NCBI GenBank assembly: GCA_019449655.1
Contig: JAHQXD010000001.1
Coordinates: 686,950-750,949, forward strand
DNA from: Ferrigenium straubiae
GTDB taxonomy: Bacteria > Pseudomonadota > Gammaproteobacteria > Burkholderiales > Gallionellaceae
Length of the DNA: 64,000 nt
Direction: 5' to 3'
Under the pieces are notes generated by a model. It was not told the origin of the DNA and searched no databases. It saw only the letters and a list, made by a program, of their open reading frames with translations. Below are positions 35,878 to 44,286 of the stretch, one piece after another (within the stretch, counting starts at the first letter, position 1; every line of letters starts with the position of its first letter). A program made the translations under genes and the position numbers.

Positions 35878-35952
35878 AATTACCTTACCTCTATTATTAA
35901 AAAATTGGATTCCGGTTGGTTTTTCGCCGGGAGAGAATTTTTCGAGATGCGA

Positions 35953-35980
35953 AGGATAGCAGGAATTGCGGTTTTGTTAA
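35953..35980 (-). promoter_or_regulatory. Possible promoter of the acl-acn-icd-suc cluster
   Basis: On the minus strand, TTAACA (35980-35975), a 16-nt spacer and TATCCT (35958-35953) lie about 75 nt upstream of the aclB-like start. The 336-bp gap (35878-36213) is otherwise empty apart from a GGGC...GCCC stem around 35989-36011 and is the largest non-coding space in the cluster. Confidence 0.3.
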
Positions 35981-36213
35981 TACTCTCCGGGCAGATTTTT
36001 TAACTCCGCCCAAGAATAGACCGGCCCCTTGGCACAGACGTAATCCTGGCCGGGATTTCAGCGGGCGCACCTGCCCGGGCCGCATTGAATCTTGTTTTCG
36101 GTGGCTGTTATAGAACTGTTCGTCGGCGAGGGCGCTCGTTTTTTGTAACATATTGACGAGCCAGCACAATTACAACGTGAGTTCATTACCCCCTCCTTTT
36201 GGGGCGCGGCAAA

Positions 36214-36870
36214 TCACGCCCCTGGGGCGGTTTCCTGCTCCAGCAGTGCGCCGATTTCCTCCAGCGCCGGAAGCTCCTGCAGGGCGCGCAGGTTCAGGTC
36301 ATCGAGCATCTGTCTGGTGGTGGCGAACAGTTCTGGCTTGCCCGGCGTGTCGCGCGTGCCGACCACTTCCACCCAGCCGCGTGCCTCCAGCGTCTTCAAT
36401 ACCTGCGAGGAGACTGCGACGCCGCGGATTTCCTCGATGTCGCCGCGCGTGACCGGCTGGTGGTAGGCAATGATGGCGAGCGTCTCCAGCACGGCGCGCG
36501 AGTAGCGCGGCGGCTTTTGCGGGTTGAGCCGGTCGAGGTACTGCTGCATTTCCGGTTTGGCGCAGAAGCGCCAGCCGCTGGCCACGCGGCCCAGTTCCAC
36601 GCCGCGCCCCTGCCAGTCCTGCGCGAGCTCTTCGAGCAGCGCTTCCATCTGTTTGTTGTCCAGCGACACGTCGCTGAGCTTCTTCAGCTCCGCAACCGGC
36701 AAGGGCTCCGTAGTGGTCAGCAGCGCGGCTTCCAGTATCTGCTTGAATTGCGCGGTATCCATCTTGCCGCCGAACAGGTCGATGGGAATCGCTCCCTCGT
36801 CCGGCATCGCCCCGGCTTCGATGGGCACTGTTGCTTCACTCTGCGGTAATGGCTCGGCTTGTTCTGACAT
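36214..36870 (-). CDS. scpB: Segregation and condensation protein B
   Basis: A 218-residue ScpB, the winged-helix (KITE) partner of the SMC-ScpA complex. The core [20 protein letters not shown] through [20 protein letters not shown] and [25 protein letters not shown] is characteristic. The start at 36870 has GGGAG 7 nt upstream and overlaps scpA by 35 bp; a longer frame reaching 37032 is only a shadow of scpA. A start at 36765 is also possible. The about 35 residues before the core are acidic and look disordered. The product helps chromosome segregation in the nucleoid. Confidence 0.9.
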   Translation of the reverse strand: MSEQAEPLPQSEATVPIEAGAMPDEGAIPIDLFGGKMDTAQFKQILEAALLTTTEPLPVAELKKLSDVSLDNKQMEALLEELAQDWQGRGVELGRVASGWRFCAKPEMQQYLDRLNPQKPPRYSRAVLETLAIIAYHQPVTRGDIEEIRGVAVSSQVLKTLEARGWVEVVGTRDTPGKPELFATTRQMLDDLNLRALQELPALEEIGALLEQETAPGA

Positions 36871-37642
36871 AGATGCTCCCGAATGTTTCGCTTTGCTGTA
36901 TTTCCACCAGGTATTCCTTGGACAGTTCGAGGATGGCGATGAAGGTGACCACCAGTTTTGCCACGCCGTCCTGCACGTCGAACAGCTTGTCGAACTCGAC
37001 GTACTCGCCGCTCTGCAGGCAGCGCAGCACATGCGTCATCTGTTCGCGCACCGACAGTTGTTCGCGGCGCACCTTGTGGTGCGTGTGAAGCTTGGCGCGC
37101 GCCAGCACACCCAGCCAGGCCTGGCGCAGGTCTTCCACGCTGACCGCCGGCAGGCGATCCTTCACTGTGCGCTCGATCAGCACCTGCACGATCTCGAAAT
37201 CGCGCCCGGCCTGCGGCAGCTCGTTGAGCTTCTGCGCGGCCAGTTTCACCTGCTCGTATTCCAGCAGGCGGCGCATCAGTTCGGCGCGCGGATCCTCCGC
37301 CTCATCCTCGCTGGCCTTGGGCGGGCGCGGCAGCAGCATGCGCGACTTGATCTCGATCAGCACCGCCGCCATCAGCAGGTATTCGGCGGCCAGCTCCAAG
37401 CGGTGCTGCTGCATCATCTCGATGTAGCCCATGTATTGCTTGGTCAGCTCCGCCATCGGGATGTCCAGCACGTCCAGGTTGTGCTTGCGGATCAGGTAGA
37501 GCAGCAGGTCCAGCGGCCCCTGGAAATTTTCCAGCACCAACTCCAGCGCATCCGGCGGGATGTACAGATCCTGCGGCAGTTCCAGCAGCGGTTCGCCGTG
37601 GATGCGCGCGACGGGATGCAGCAATAATTGCGCTTCGCTCAT
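36836..37642 (-). CDS. scpA: Segregation and condensation protein A (kleisin)
   Basis: A 268-residue ScpA kleisin. The N-terminal helix [20 protein letters not shown] and [20 protein letters not shown] are the family hallmark, and [24 protein letters not shown] residues near the end form the winged helix that binds the SMC head. It works with ScpB and SMC in chromosome organisation. It lies between trpS and scpB in an order typical of betaproteobacteria, with a 6-bp gap after trpS. The length is slightly above the usual 250. Confidence 0.92.
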   Translation of the reverse strand: MSEAQLLLHPVARIHGEPLLELPQDLYIPPDALELVLENFQGPLDLLLYLIRKHNLDVLDIPMAELTKQYMGYIEMMQQHRLELAAEYLLMAAVLIEIKSRMLLPRPPKASEDEAEDPRAELMRRLLEYEQVKLAAQKLNELPQAGRDFEIVQVLIERTVKDRLPAVSVEDLRQAWLGVLARAKLHTHHKVRREQLSVREQMTHVLRCLQSGEYVEFDKLFDVQDGVAKLVVTFIAILELSKEYLVEIQQSETFGSIYVRTSRAITAE

Positions 37643-37648
37643 CGTCTG

Positions 37649-38851
37649 TTAACCGTAGCTCAACCCCATCGCCTCACGCACGTCGCGCATGGTCTCGGAG
37701 GCCAGTTTGCGCGCCTTCTCGCAGCCGTCGGCGATGATGTTCTTCACCAACGCCGGGTCGTCCAGGTACTGCTGCGCGCGTTCGCGCATCGGGCGCTGCT
37801 CCGTGAGCACCCCGTCGATCACCGGCTGCTTGCATTCGATGCAGCCGATGCCTGCGGTGGTGCAGCCCTTCTGCACCCACTGCCTGGTATCCTCGTCGGA
37901 ATACACCAGATGCAGCGCCCACACCGGACATTTTTCCGGCGTACCCGGATCGGTGCGGCGCACGCGCGCCGGGTCGGTCGGCATGGTGCGTATTTTTTTG
38001 GTCACGCTCGCCTCGTCCTCGCGCAGGGTGATGGTGTTGTCGTAGGACTTGGACATCTTGTGCCCGTCCAGCCCCGGCATCTTCGACGCGGCGGTGAGCA
38101 TCGCCTCCGGCTCGGAGAGGATCATCTTACCGCCACCTTCGAGGTAGCCGAACAGGCGCTCGCGGTCGCCGTGCGAGAGGCTCTGCTGCTCGTCCAGCAG
38201 CGCCTTGGCGGACTCCAGCGCCTCGTCGTCGCCCTGCTCCTGGAAGCGCGTGCGCAGCTCGGCATACAGCCTGGCCTTCCTGCTGCCGAGTTTCTTCACC
38301 GCCGCTTCGGCCTTCTCCTCGAAGCCCGGCTCGCGCCCGTAGATGTGGTTGAAGCGCCGCGCGATCTCGCGCGTGAATTCGACATGTGGGATCTGGTCTT
38401 CGCCCACCGGCACCTGGGTGGCGCGGTAGATCAGGATGTCCGAGCTCATCAGCAATGGATAGCCGAGGAAACCGTAGGTGGAGAGGTCTTTCTCGGATAG
38501 TTTTTCCTGCTGATCCTTATAGGTCGGCATGCGCTCCAGCCAGCCCAGCGGGGTGATCATCGAGAGCAGCAGGTGCAGCTCAGCATGCTCAGGCACGCGC
38601 GACTGGATGAACAGCGTGGCGTGCGCGGGATCGACCCCCGCCGCGAGCCAGTCAACCACCATGTCCCACACGCTTTGCTCAATGATCTGCGGCGTGTCGT
38701 AATGCGTAGTCAGCGCATGCCAGTCGGCCACGAAAAACAGGCACTCGTACTCGTGCTGCATCCGCACCCAGTTTTTCAGCACCCCGTGATAATGCCCCAG
38801 ATGCAGACTTCCGGTGGGGCGCATTCCCGATAAAACACGATCAGCAAACAT
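37649..38851 (-). CDS. trpS: Tryptophanyl-tRNA synthetase
   Basis: A 400-residue class I tRNA synthetase. SGMRPTGSLHLGHYHGVLKN contains the HIGH-like motif and GHKMSKSYDN the KMSKS loop. It charges tRNA-Trp. The sequence is longer than the about 335-residue E. coli enzyme because of an insertion around residues 190-250 (LRTRFQEQGDDEALESAKAL), as in many betaproteobacteria. It lies 5 bp after the peptidase gene and 6 bp before scpA. Confidence 0.95.
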   Translation of the reverse strand: MFADRVLSGMRPTGSLHLGHYHGVLKNWVRMQHEYECLFFVADWHALTTHYDTPQIIEQSVWDMVVDWLAAGVDPAHATLFIQSRVPEHAELHLLLSMITPLGWLERMPTYKDQQEKLSEKDLSTYGFLGYPLLMSSDILIYRATQVPVGEDQIPHVEFTREIARRFNHIYGREPGFEEKAEAAVKKLGSRKARLYAELRTRFQEQGDDEALESAKALLDEQQSLSHGDRERLFGYLEGGGKMILSEPEAMLTAASKMPGLDGHKMSKSYDNTITLREDEASVTKKIRTMPTDPARVRRTDPGTPEKCPVWALHLVYSDEDTRQWVQKGCTTAGIGCIECKQPVIDGVLTEQRPMRERAQQYLDDPALVKNIIADGCEKARKLASETMRDVREAMGLSYG

Positions 38852-38856
38852 ATCTT

Positions 38857-39504
38857 CTAAAGCCCGAATAAAAACGTAATCAATTTATACATCAGGTTCA
38901 CCAGCGGCGAGAGTACCAGACTCAGCACCGGCGTGACCGCCAGAAAAATCAGGATGAACATGCCGTAGGGTTCGATTTTAGCCAATTGGAACGCCTGACG
39001 GTGCGGCAGCAGGCTGACCGCGACGCGTCCCCCATCCAACGGCGGCAGCGGCAGCAGGTTCAGCACCATCAGCACGACGTTGATTTTAATCCCCCACTCG
39101 GCCATGCCCAGCAGCGGCTCGGCAAAATAACTGTCCGGAAACAGCCACGCCATTTTATAGAGAAATGCCCAGCCGAGCGCCATGAATAAATTCGTGGCGG
39201 GTCCGGCAAGCGCCACCCAGAGCATGTCCTGCTTGGGGCGGCGCAAGGCGGCAAAGTTGACCGGCACCGGCCTGGCCCAGCCGAACAGGATGCCGCCCAG
39301 CCACAGGGTCAGCAGCGGGAACAGCACCGTGCCGACCGGATCGATGTGGCGCAGCGGGTTCAACGAGATGCGCCCCTGCTGGTGCGCGGTCATGTCGCCG
39401 AAATGGCGCGCCACGTAGCCGTGCGCCGCCTCGTGCAGCGTGATCGCGAACAGCACCGGGATCGCGGCGAGAGAGATGGTCTGAATCAGTTGATCAGTTT
39501 GCAT
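38857..39504 (-). CDS. Site-2-protease-like M50 zinc metallopeptidase
   Basis: A 215-residue multi-pass membrane protein. HEAAHGYVARHFGD provides the HExxH zinc site in the second hydrophobic segment, and LNLLPLPPLDGGRVA gives the N/D-x-x-P-x-P-L-D-G third ligand near residue 155. It belongs to the compact M50 group without PDZ domains, distinct from RseP encoded at 54542-55921. The start at 39504 gives the normal family N-terminus (MQTDQLIQTISLAAIPVLFA). The longer frame to 39621 reads through a dispersed repeat and is rejected. Substrate unknown. Confidence 0.85.
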   Translation of the reverse strand: MQTDQLIQTISLAAIPVLFAITLHEAAHGYVARHFGDMTAHQQGRISLNPLRHIDPVGTVLFPLLTLWLGGILFGWARPVPVNFAALRRPKQDMLWVALAGPATNLFMALGWAFLYKMAWLFPDSYFAEPLLGMAEWGIKINVVLMVLNLLPLPPLDGGRVAVSLLPHRQAFQLAKIEPYGMFILIFLAVTPVLSLVLSPLVNLMYKLITFLFGL

Positions 39505-39560
39505 TATCTTAAAAACAGTAATTGAACCACGAAGGGCACGAAGAACACTGAACAAGCCCT

Positions 39561-39652
39561 CCGTTCGTGGTGAGCTTGTCGAACCATGGACGGAGGTCGA
39601 TGTAGAATCAATGGGGTGCAAACCCGCCCTTCGACAGGCTCAGGGCGAACGG
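39561..39652. repeat. Pair of TTCGACAxGCTCA-type dispersed repeats
   Basis: CCGTTCGTGGTGAGCTTGTC (from 39561, running on to CGAACCATGGACGG) and CCCTTCGACAGGCTCAGGGC (from 39627, then GAACGG) are two facing members of a repeat family whose words also appear at 41206-41245. They fill the gap between yciO and the M50 gene and are intergenic repeats, not coding. Confidence 0.6.
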
Positions 39653-39670
39653 ATTTATTCAGCATTTCCT

Positions 39671-40300
39671 TTATTCCTCGATTCCGAAAGGCGCGATACT
39701 GCCCTTCCCTTGTCTTATCAATGCCGGCGCGTCGCCGGTCAGGTCGATCACGGTGGTCGGCTCCAGCCCCACAGCTCCGCCCTCGATTACCAGCTCGACC
39801 AGTTGCTCGAGACGTTCACGTATTTCTTCCACATCGGTCAGCGGATGATGGGCATCCGGCAGGATCAGCGTGGAACTCAGCAAGGGTTCGTCCAGTTCCG
39901 CCAGCAACGCCAGCGCCACCGGATGATCGGGGATGCGGATGCCGATGGTGCTGCGCTTGGGGTGCTGCAGGCGCTTCGGCACTTCCTTGGTCGCCTCCAG
40001 GATGAAGGTGTAGCTGCCCGGCGTGTTGCTCTTCAGCAGACGGAACTTGCTGTTGTCCACGCGCGCATAGCGTGCGATCTCCGAGAGGTCGCGGCACGCC
40101 AGCGTCAGGAAGTGCTTGTCGTCCAGCCCGCGTATCTGGCGGATGCGCGCCACCGCGTCCTTGTCGTCCAGATGGCAGCCCAGCGCGTATCCGGAATCGG
40201 TTGGGTACACAACCACCGCGCCGTCGCGCAGCATCGCCGCCGCCTGACGGATCAGGCGCAAATTGGGGTTGTCCGGGTGGATGGTGAAAAATTGCGCCAT
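39671..40300 (-). CDS. YciO/YrdC/Sua5-family protein
   Basis: A 209-residue YrdC-fold protein. AAAMLRDGAVVVYPTDSGYALGCHL, then KHFLTLACRDLSEIARYAR and TPGSYTFILEATKEVPKRL match the YciO branch, related to the TsaC/Sua5 enzymes that make threonylcarbamoyl-AMP for tRNA t6A. Family members of the YciO type have weak or uncertain activity. The start at 40300 overlaps the stop of the PHP gene in TGATG. Order PHP-yciO-M50-trpS-scpA-scpB is a recurring betaproteobacterial arrangement. Confidence 0.85.
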   Translation of the reverse strand: MAQFFTIHPDNPNLRLIRQAAAMLRDGAVVVYPTDSGYALGCHLDDKDAVARIRQIRGLDDKHFLTLACRDLSEIARYARVDNSKFRLLKSNTPGSYTFILEATKEVPKRLQHPKRSTIGIRIPDHPVALALLAELDEPLLSSTLILPDAHHPLTDVEEIRERLEQLVELVIEGGAVGLEPTTVIDLTGDAPALIRQGKGSIAPFGIEE

Positions 40301-41172
40301 CAGACCACCTTCGATACGGCGTCGCGCTCCCAGAGCTGCCACACCGGCCTGCAGCCCAGCGGGAAGTCCGGCAGCCGCCCCATGTCGCGCCAGCTCTCGT
40401 CCGGGCCGTGGAAATCCGAACCACACGAACACAGCAGGTCGAACTCGGCGGCATAGCGCGCGAACTCGGCGTGCTGCTCGGGCGTGTGGCTGCCGCTCAC
40501 CACCTCGATCGCCTGCCCGCCGCGCGCGACGAATTCGGTCAGCAATTCGTGCATGGTCTTCCTGCCCATCTTGTGGCGCCCGGCCATGTAGCGGCCGGGA
40601 TGCGCGAGCACTGCCACGCCGCCGCTGCCGCGTATCCAGCCCACCGCATCGGAAAGCTCCGCCCAGCGGTGCGGCACATAACCCGTTTTGCCGTTCGCGA
40701 GATAGCGGTTGAACACGCTCTTCACATCCTTGAAATGCCCGGCCTCGACGAGGTAGCGCGCGAAGTGGGTGCGCCCGATCATGTTGGGGTTGCCCGCATA
40801 GCGGTACGCGCCCTGCAGCGTCCCGCCGATGCCTGCCTTCGCCAGCGCATCGGCCATGCGCGCGGCGCGCTCGCCGCGCCCGCTGCGCACGCTGCGCAAG
40901 CCTGATACCAGCGGTGGGTACGCCGGGTCGATGCCGAGGCCGACGACATGCACGGTGTGGGTACGCCAGGTTACGGAAATCTCCACGCCGTTGATGAAGG
41001 TCATGCCGTGCTCTGCGGCGGCGGCGCGCGCCTCGTCCAGCCCGTCCAGGTCGTCGTGGTCGGTCAGCGCGAGCACCTTCACGCCGCGCTCGGCCGCGCG
41101 CGCCACGACCTCGGCCGGGGAGAGCGTGCCGTCGGAGATGCGGGAGTGGCAATGCAGGTCGTGATCTAGCAT
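40300..41172 (-). CDS. PHP-domain phosphoesterase, RNase AM-like
   Basis: A 290-residue PHP protein. DLHCHSRISDGTLSPAEVV gives the first metal-binding histidines, VLALTDHDDLDGL the second motif, INGVEISVTW the Glu ligand, AVLAHPGRYM and CSCGSDFHGPDE the later ligands. The pattern matches YciV/TrpH, the 5'-3' exoribonuclease (RNase AM) that also removes phosphate from 3',5'-nucleoside bisphosphates. Cytoplasmic. It heads the block read toward scpB. Confidence 0.88.
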   Translation of the reverse strand: MLDHDLHCHSRISDGTLSPAEVVARAAERGVKVLALTDHDDLDGLDEARAAAAEHGMTFINGVEISVTWRTHTVHVVGLGIDPAYPPLVSGLRSVRSGRGERAARMADALAKAGIGGTLQGAYRYAGNPNMIGRTHFARYLVEAGHFKDVKSVFNRYLANGKTGYVPHRWAELSDAVGWIRGSGGVAVLAHPGRYMAGRHKMGRKTMHELLTEFVARGGQAIEVVSGSHTPEQHAEFARYAAEFDLLCSCGSDFHGPDESWRDMGRLPDFPLGCRPVWQLWERDAVSKVV

Positions 41173-41205
41173 GAATGAAGTCGGTTCCGAAAAACTATAA
41201 CAACG

Positions 41206-41245
41206 CCGTTCGCCCTGAGCTTGTCGAAGGGCTCACCACGAACGG
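41206..41245. repeat. 40-bp inverted repeat of the TTCGACAxGCTCA family
   Basis: The unit begins CCGTTCGCCCTGAGCTTGTC and ends GCTCACCACGAACGG, with CCGTTCG and CGAACGG as outer arms. It carries the same words as 39561-39652. It lies between the PHP gene and rnfH. Confidence 0.6.
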
Positions 41246-41266
41246 AAAAGAGAGAGAGAGTGTACG

Positions 41267-41578
41267 TCATATATCCCCGCCGCCCTTCTTCATGACCTTC
41301 CCCTCCTCGGCGCGCTTGCGGCGCACCTCCTTGGGGTCGGCGATCAGCGGGCGGTAGATTTCGATGCGGTCCCTGTCGCGCAGCACGGTGTCGGCCTTGG
41401 CCAGCTTGCCGAAGATGCCCAGCTTGTTGCCGGCCAGGTCGATCTCGGGATACTTCTCGAAGATGCCGCAAAGCCTGACGGCCTCTGCGACCGTCGCCCC
41501 TTCCGGCAGTTGCTGGCGGAACAGTATCTGCTCGTCGGGCAGGGCGTACACCACCTCGATGTTGATCGTGCCGCTCAT
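41267..41578 (-). CDS. RnfH-family beta-grasp protein
   Basis: A 103-residue RnfH/RatB-type (UPF0125) protein with a ubiquitin-like beta-grasp fold (INIEVVYALPDEQILFRQQL, then DTVLRDRDRIEIYRPLIADP). The second segment is the family signature. Function is not established; it is nearly always next to ratA. It starts in an ATGA overlap with ratA. The basic tail KRAEEGKVMKKGGGDI is poorly conserved. It is unrelated to the Ubl in the transposon except for the shared fold. Confidence 0.88.
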   Translation of the reverse strand: MSGTINIEVVYALPDEQILFRQQLPEGATVAEAVRLCGIFEKYPEIDLAGNKLGIFGKLAKADTVLRDRDRIEIYRPLIADPKEVRRKRAEEGKVMKKGGGDI

Positions 41579-42012
41579 GGCGTGGCGTAGACTTTTTCCG
41601 CGCGGTGAATGAAGGCGTCCACGAAGGAGTTGGCGATGTAATGAAACACCGGCCCGACCAGCTTCTCCAGCAGCCTGCTCGAAAACTCGTAGTGCAGGCG
41701 GAATTCTATCTTGCAGGCCGCCTCGTTCAGCGGGATGAAGCGCCAGCGCCCGTCCAGATGCCGGAACGGCCCGTCCTGCAGCTTCATGTCAATCTGGTGC
41801 GGCGGCGTGCGCGTGTTCTCGGTGGTGAAGTGCTGCTTGATATGGTGGTAATCGATATGCACCGTCGCATGCACCGTCGTCCCCTCCAGCTCGGTGACGC
41901 TGGAGCCGCCGCACCACGGCAGGAAATCCGGGTACTCCTCCACCCGGTCCACGAGGTTGAACATCTGCTCCGCGCTGTGCGGAACCAACACGATTTTTTC
42001 TACGAATGCCAT
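41575..42012 (-). CDS. ratA: RatA-like START/polyketide-cyclase fold protein
   Basis: A 145-residue protein of the RatA/Coq10 family. It starts MAFVEKIVLVPHSAEQMFNL and has VDRVEEYPDFLPWCGGS, the family signature. E. coli RatA can interfere with 70S ribosome formation, and relatives bind quinone-type lipids, so the actual role here is open. It is divergent from smpB, with 67 bp between the starts, a conserved arrangement in beta- and gammaproteobacteria. A start at 42066 is in frame but extends into the smpB leader. Confidence 0.88.
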   Translation of the reverse strand: MAFVEKIVLVPHSAEQMFNLVDRVEEYPDFLPWCGGSSVTELEGTTVHATVHIDYHHIKQHFTTENTRTPPHQIDMKLQDGPFRHLDGRWRFIPLNEAACKIEFRLHYEFSSRLLEKLVGPVFHYIANSFVDAFIHRAEKVYATP

Positions 42013-42079
42013 CGCTTCACAAAGTCGAAAAACCAAAGGCTGGTAGAATAGCCGAACACACCGCAAAACTCACCTGCTA

Positions 42080-42529
42080 ATGAGCATCATCCAGAACAAA
42101 AAGGCCTTCCACGATTTCTTCATCGAGGAAAAATACGAGGCCGGCATCATGCTGGAAGGCTGGGAAGTCAAGGCCATCCGCGCCGGGCGCGCGCAGCTCA
42201 AGGAGGCCTATATCACGGTCAAGGACGGCGCGCTCTACCTGTTCGGCTCGCACATCAGCCCGCTGGCCAACGCCTCCACCCACATCCATCCCGACCCCGT
42301 GCGCACGCGCAAGCTCCTGCTGCACGCCCACGAGATCGACAAACTCATCGGCAAGGTGCAGCGCGCCGGCTACACCCTGATGCCGCTCGACATGCACTAC
42401 AAGGGCAGCCGCATCAAGCTCGAGATCGGCCTTGCGAAAGGCAAGAAGATGCATGACAAGCGCGCCACGGAAAAGGAAAAGGATGCCAAGCGTGAAGCCG
42501 CTCAGGCTATGAAGAAAGAACGCCGGTAG
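42080..42529 (+). CDS. smpB: SsrA-binding protein SmpB
   Basis: A 149-residue SmpB, the tmRNA partner in trans-translation. [39 protein letters not shown] and [19 protein letters not shown] are diagnostic, and the basic C-terminal tail ([20 protein letters not shown]) is the part that enters the ribosome mRNA channel. No ssrA (tmRNA) gene is visible in the flanking sequence. A gene cassette has been inserted downstream. Confidence 0.95.
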   Translation: MSIIQNKKAFHDFFIEEKYEAGIMLEGWEVKAIRAGRAQLKEAYITVKDGALYLFGSHISPLANASTHIHPDPVRTRKLLLHAHEIDKLIGKVQRAGYTLMPLDMHYKGSRIKLEIGLAKGKKMHDKRATEKEKDAKREAAQAMKKERR

Positions 42530-42554
42530 CATAAGGTTGCGCGCTTGCGGCGCA

Positions 42555-42582
42555 GGCTAACCTGTGCTTGCATAGGTTAAGC
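42555..42582 (+). repeat. Short GGCTAAC/GTTAAGC inverted repeat, possible truncated attC
   Basis: GGCTAAC (42555-42561) and GTTAAGC (42576-42582) fit the two outer core sites of an integron attC (RYYYAAC and GTTRRRY) but are only 28 bp apart. A true attC is at least twice as long. It may be a deleted attC or merely a hairpin after smpB. The sequence 42583-42759 carries no gene. Confidence 0.3.
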
Positions 42583-42760
42583 CCGAAGGGCGGCCGTAGC
42601 CACAAAAGAGCGAGCGAGCCTAATGCGAGGCCACCTTTGAGAATTGGCCATGCCGTGTTATGTTTTGCCCGGCTCAAACAATCAGGGAGATGCGATCAAT
42701 GCGGCAGCTTATACGTCAAACAGTTCCAGTATATACGGCGGGTTCGCCATCCAATTTACG

Positions 42761-43593
42761 TTAGGTTGCAGCGCAACACACTCACATTATTCGCTAGTGG
42801 AGCCAATATGGATTTTGATAACCCCGCCTACAGACTTCTGACTCTTCTGGAGGAAGGAAAGCGACTTGACCAAAACCTAAACTGTCGACAGGCATGGTCC
42901 AAACTGCTTAATGTTCGGCCCGAGAGCCCGGAACTATTTGTTCGAATAGGCAAGGTCATGGAACTACCTTCGCTTACTGTCTCCGCTATTCGTTTTACAT
43001 ATCCAGACGAGCCTGACACGTGGTCCCATTGGGTTTCGCAAGTTCAAGCTGGATTCAATGGTCAAGTTTTGAACCAAACATGGTCTACGTTTATTAACAT
43101 GATCGACCATCACTCGATAAATTATCTAAAAATTCATTCGAGACTTTTACAGGTTAAGTCCAAGCTAAAGCCTCTTGACGAGGATGTGCTAAACGGAGCT
43201 AAAACTGGACTGACTGAAGTTCTCGACTTACTGCTTGCTTCTGAAGATATAGATAAGGAAATACGGGTTGCGTTGTCACGAAACATCAGGAAGTTAATCA
43301 ATGCAATCGAGGAATACAAACTGACAGGCTCCGCCGGAATTTTTGATTCCATAGAAGTACTCTTCGGCCATGCGTATTTCGACCCGAAGTACGCTCAGGT
43401 AATCAAAGAATCCACCCTCGGGGAAAAAGTAGCTCAGATAGTTGGTGTATTGGCCGACTCAATGACCATTGCACTGGGCCTTCCTCAAGCAACTGAGTCG
43501 GCTAAGGCTCTCTTGGCATATGTGGAAGCAGCAACCTAACCTAGCGGCCAACCGGACCTGCGCGAAAAACCGCGCAGGCCGCTCACTTCTATG
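42761..43593 (+). mobile_element. Integron-type gene cassette
   Basis: The segment starts TTAGGT (after the G of GTTAGGT, 42760-42766), carries one ORF (42808-43539) and ends in an attC whose first core, ACCTAAC (43534-43540), is the exact complement of GTTAGGT. In integron cassettes the leading bases pair with the R'' of the cassette's own attC, so this match is strong evidence. GC content is lower than in the flanking smpB and msrA genes. No integron integrase is in the window, so this is an isolated or orphan cassette. Confidence 0.75.
42808..43539 (+). CDS. Cassette-encoded protein of unknown function
   Basis: A 243-residue protein carried by the cassette. I do not recognise it. It is soluble and largely helical: FDNPAYRLLTLLEEGKRLDQ, then a middle with SINYLKIHSRLLQVKSKLKP and KEIRVALSRNIRKLINAIEE, and a C-terminal hydrophobic stretch EKVAQIVGVLADSMTIALGL that could be a helix bundle or a single membrane-associated helix. 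The ATG at 42808 has a GTGGAG ribosome site; an upstream extension to 42568 crosses the cassette boundary and is rejected. The stop codon lies inside the attC core, as is common for cassette genes. Similar helical proteins occur in abortive-infection-type cassettes, but nothing here proves that. Confidence 0.7.
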   Translation: MDFDNPAYRLLTLLEEGKRLDQNLNCRQAWSKLLNVRPESPELFVRIGKVMELPSLTVSAIRFTYPDEPDTWSHWVSQVQAGFNGQVLNQTWSTFINMIDHHSINYLKIHSRLLQVKSKLKPLDEDVLNGAKTGLTEVLDLLLASEDIDKEIRVALSRNIRKLINAIEEYKLTGSAGIFDSIEVLFGHAYFDPKYAQVIKESTLGEKVAQIVGVLADSMTIALGLPQATESAKALLAYVEAAT

Positions 43594-43599
43594 TTAAGC
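43534..43599 (+). repeat. Integron attC recombination site
   Basis: A 66-bp imperfect palindrome with all attC parts: R'' ACCTAAC (43534-43540), inner arm AGCGGCC (43543-43549), a CCTGCGCG/CGCGCAGG stem (43557-43564, 43571-43578), inner arm GGCCGCT (43577-43583) and R' GTTAAGC (43593-43599), cut after its first G. The length is within the usual 57-140 bp. The next host gene, msrA, begins 80 bp further on. Confidence 0.8.
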
Positions 43600-43679
43600 A
43601 AAGCAAATTGCCTCCCCTCCCCCTCTTCCTCCTCCTCCTCGCGCTATTCTCCGCCTCCACCCTCGCCCAAGGAGCGCCC

Positions 43680-44195
43680 ATGACCACAACCGAAACCCGA
43701 CAGACCGCCTACCTCGCCGGAGGCTGCTTCTGGGGCATGGAGGAACTGGTGCGCCGGATTCCCGGCGTGCTGGAGACCGAGGTCGGCTACACCGGCGGCG
43801 ACACGCCCGATGCGACCTACGAGCAGGTGAAGACCGGACGCACCGGGCATGCGGAGTCGCTCAAGATCGTGTTCGACCCGCAGAAACTCAGCTATCGCCA
43901 CCTGCTGTTCGAGTTTTTCCGCATGCACGACCCGACCACGAAGAACCGGCAGGGCAACGACTTCGGCACGCAGTACCGCTCGGCGATTTTCTACGTCGGC
44001 GAGGAGCAGAAGCGCACCGCCGAGGAGGTCATCCGCACCGTGGAAGGCTCGGGGGAATGGAAGGCGCGGATCGTCACCGAGGTCGCGCCGTTCCGGGAGT
44101 TCTGGCGCGCCGAGGAATACCACCAGAAGTATCTGGTCAAGCATCCACGGGGATATACCTGCCACTACATCCGGCGCATGAATCTGGGGGAGTAG
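43680..44195 (+). CDS. msrA: Peptide methionine-S-sulfoxide reductase A
   Basis: A 171-residue MsrA that repairs S-methionine sulfoxide. [20 protein letters not shown] holds the catalytic cysteine (GGCFWG), with the family segments [20 protein letters not shown] and [15 protein letters not shown]. The ATG at 43680 follows a perfect AAGGAG. The frame stays open upstream to a TTG at 43608, adding [20 protein letters not shown], which looks like a signal peptide. A second, exported form is thus conceivable, but the strong internal ribosome site favours the cytoplasmic one. The attC R' site lies between the cassette and this gene. Confidence 0.92.
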   Translation: MTTTETRQTAYLAGGCFWGMEELVRRIPGVLETEVGYTGGDTPDATYEQVKTGRTGHAESLKIVFDPQKLSYRHLLFEFFRMHDPTTKNRQGNDFGTQYRSAIFYVGEEQKRTAEEVIRTVEGSGEWKARIVTEVAPFREFWRAEEYHQKYLVKHPRGYTCHYIRRMNLGE

Positions 44196-44256
44196 GTCGG
44201 GCTTAAGCCCGACTGCTTCGATAGGAGCGGGCATGTCGGGTTGAAACCCGACCTAC
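44192..44256. repeat. REP-like palindrome (GTCGGGCTTAAGCCCGAC type)
   Basis: GTAGGTCGGGCTTAAGCCCG (from 44192) and GTCGGGTTGAAACCCGACCT (from 44235) flank a short spacer. These are the same words as the element at 29630-29674, showing a dispersed family in this genome. Confidence 0.6.
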
Positions 44257-44286
44257 TGCCAGCACGCATATTTCATGGCATTCCAT

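Noticed and set aside
36871..37032. Upstream extension of scpB
   Set aside because: Cys/Ser/Trp-rich shadow of scpA; the start at 36870 has a ribosome site and a normal N-terminus.
39505..39621. N-terminal extension of the M50 peptidase
   Set aside because: These codons read through a dispersed repeat; the family N-terminus begins at 39504.
40301..41152. N-terminal extension of yciO (frame 39671-41152)
   Set aside because: The extra codons are a shadow of the PHP gene; MAQFFTIHP at 40300 is the family start.
42530..42800. tmRNA (ssrA) next to smpB
   Set aside because: No tRNA-Ala-like ends or tag-coding frame could be found; the stretch carries cassette-type core sites instead.
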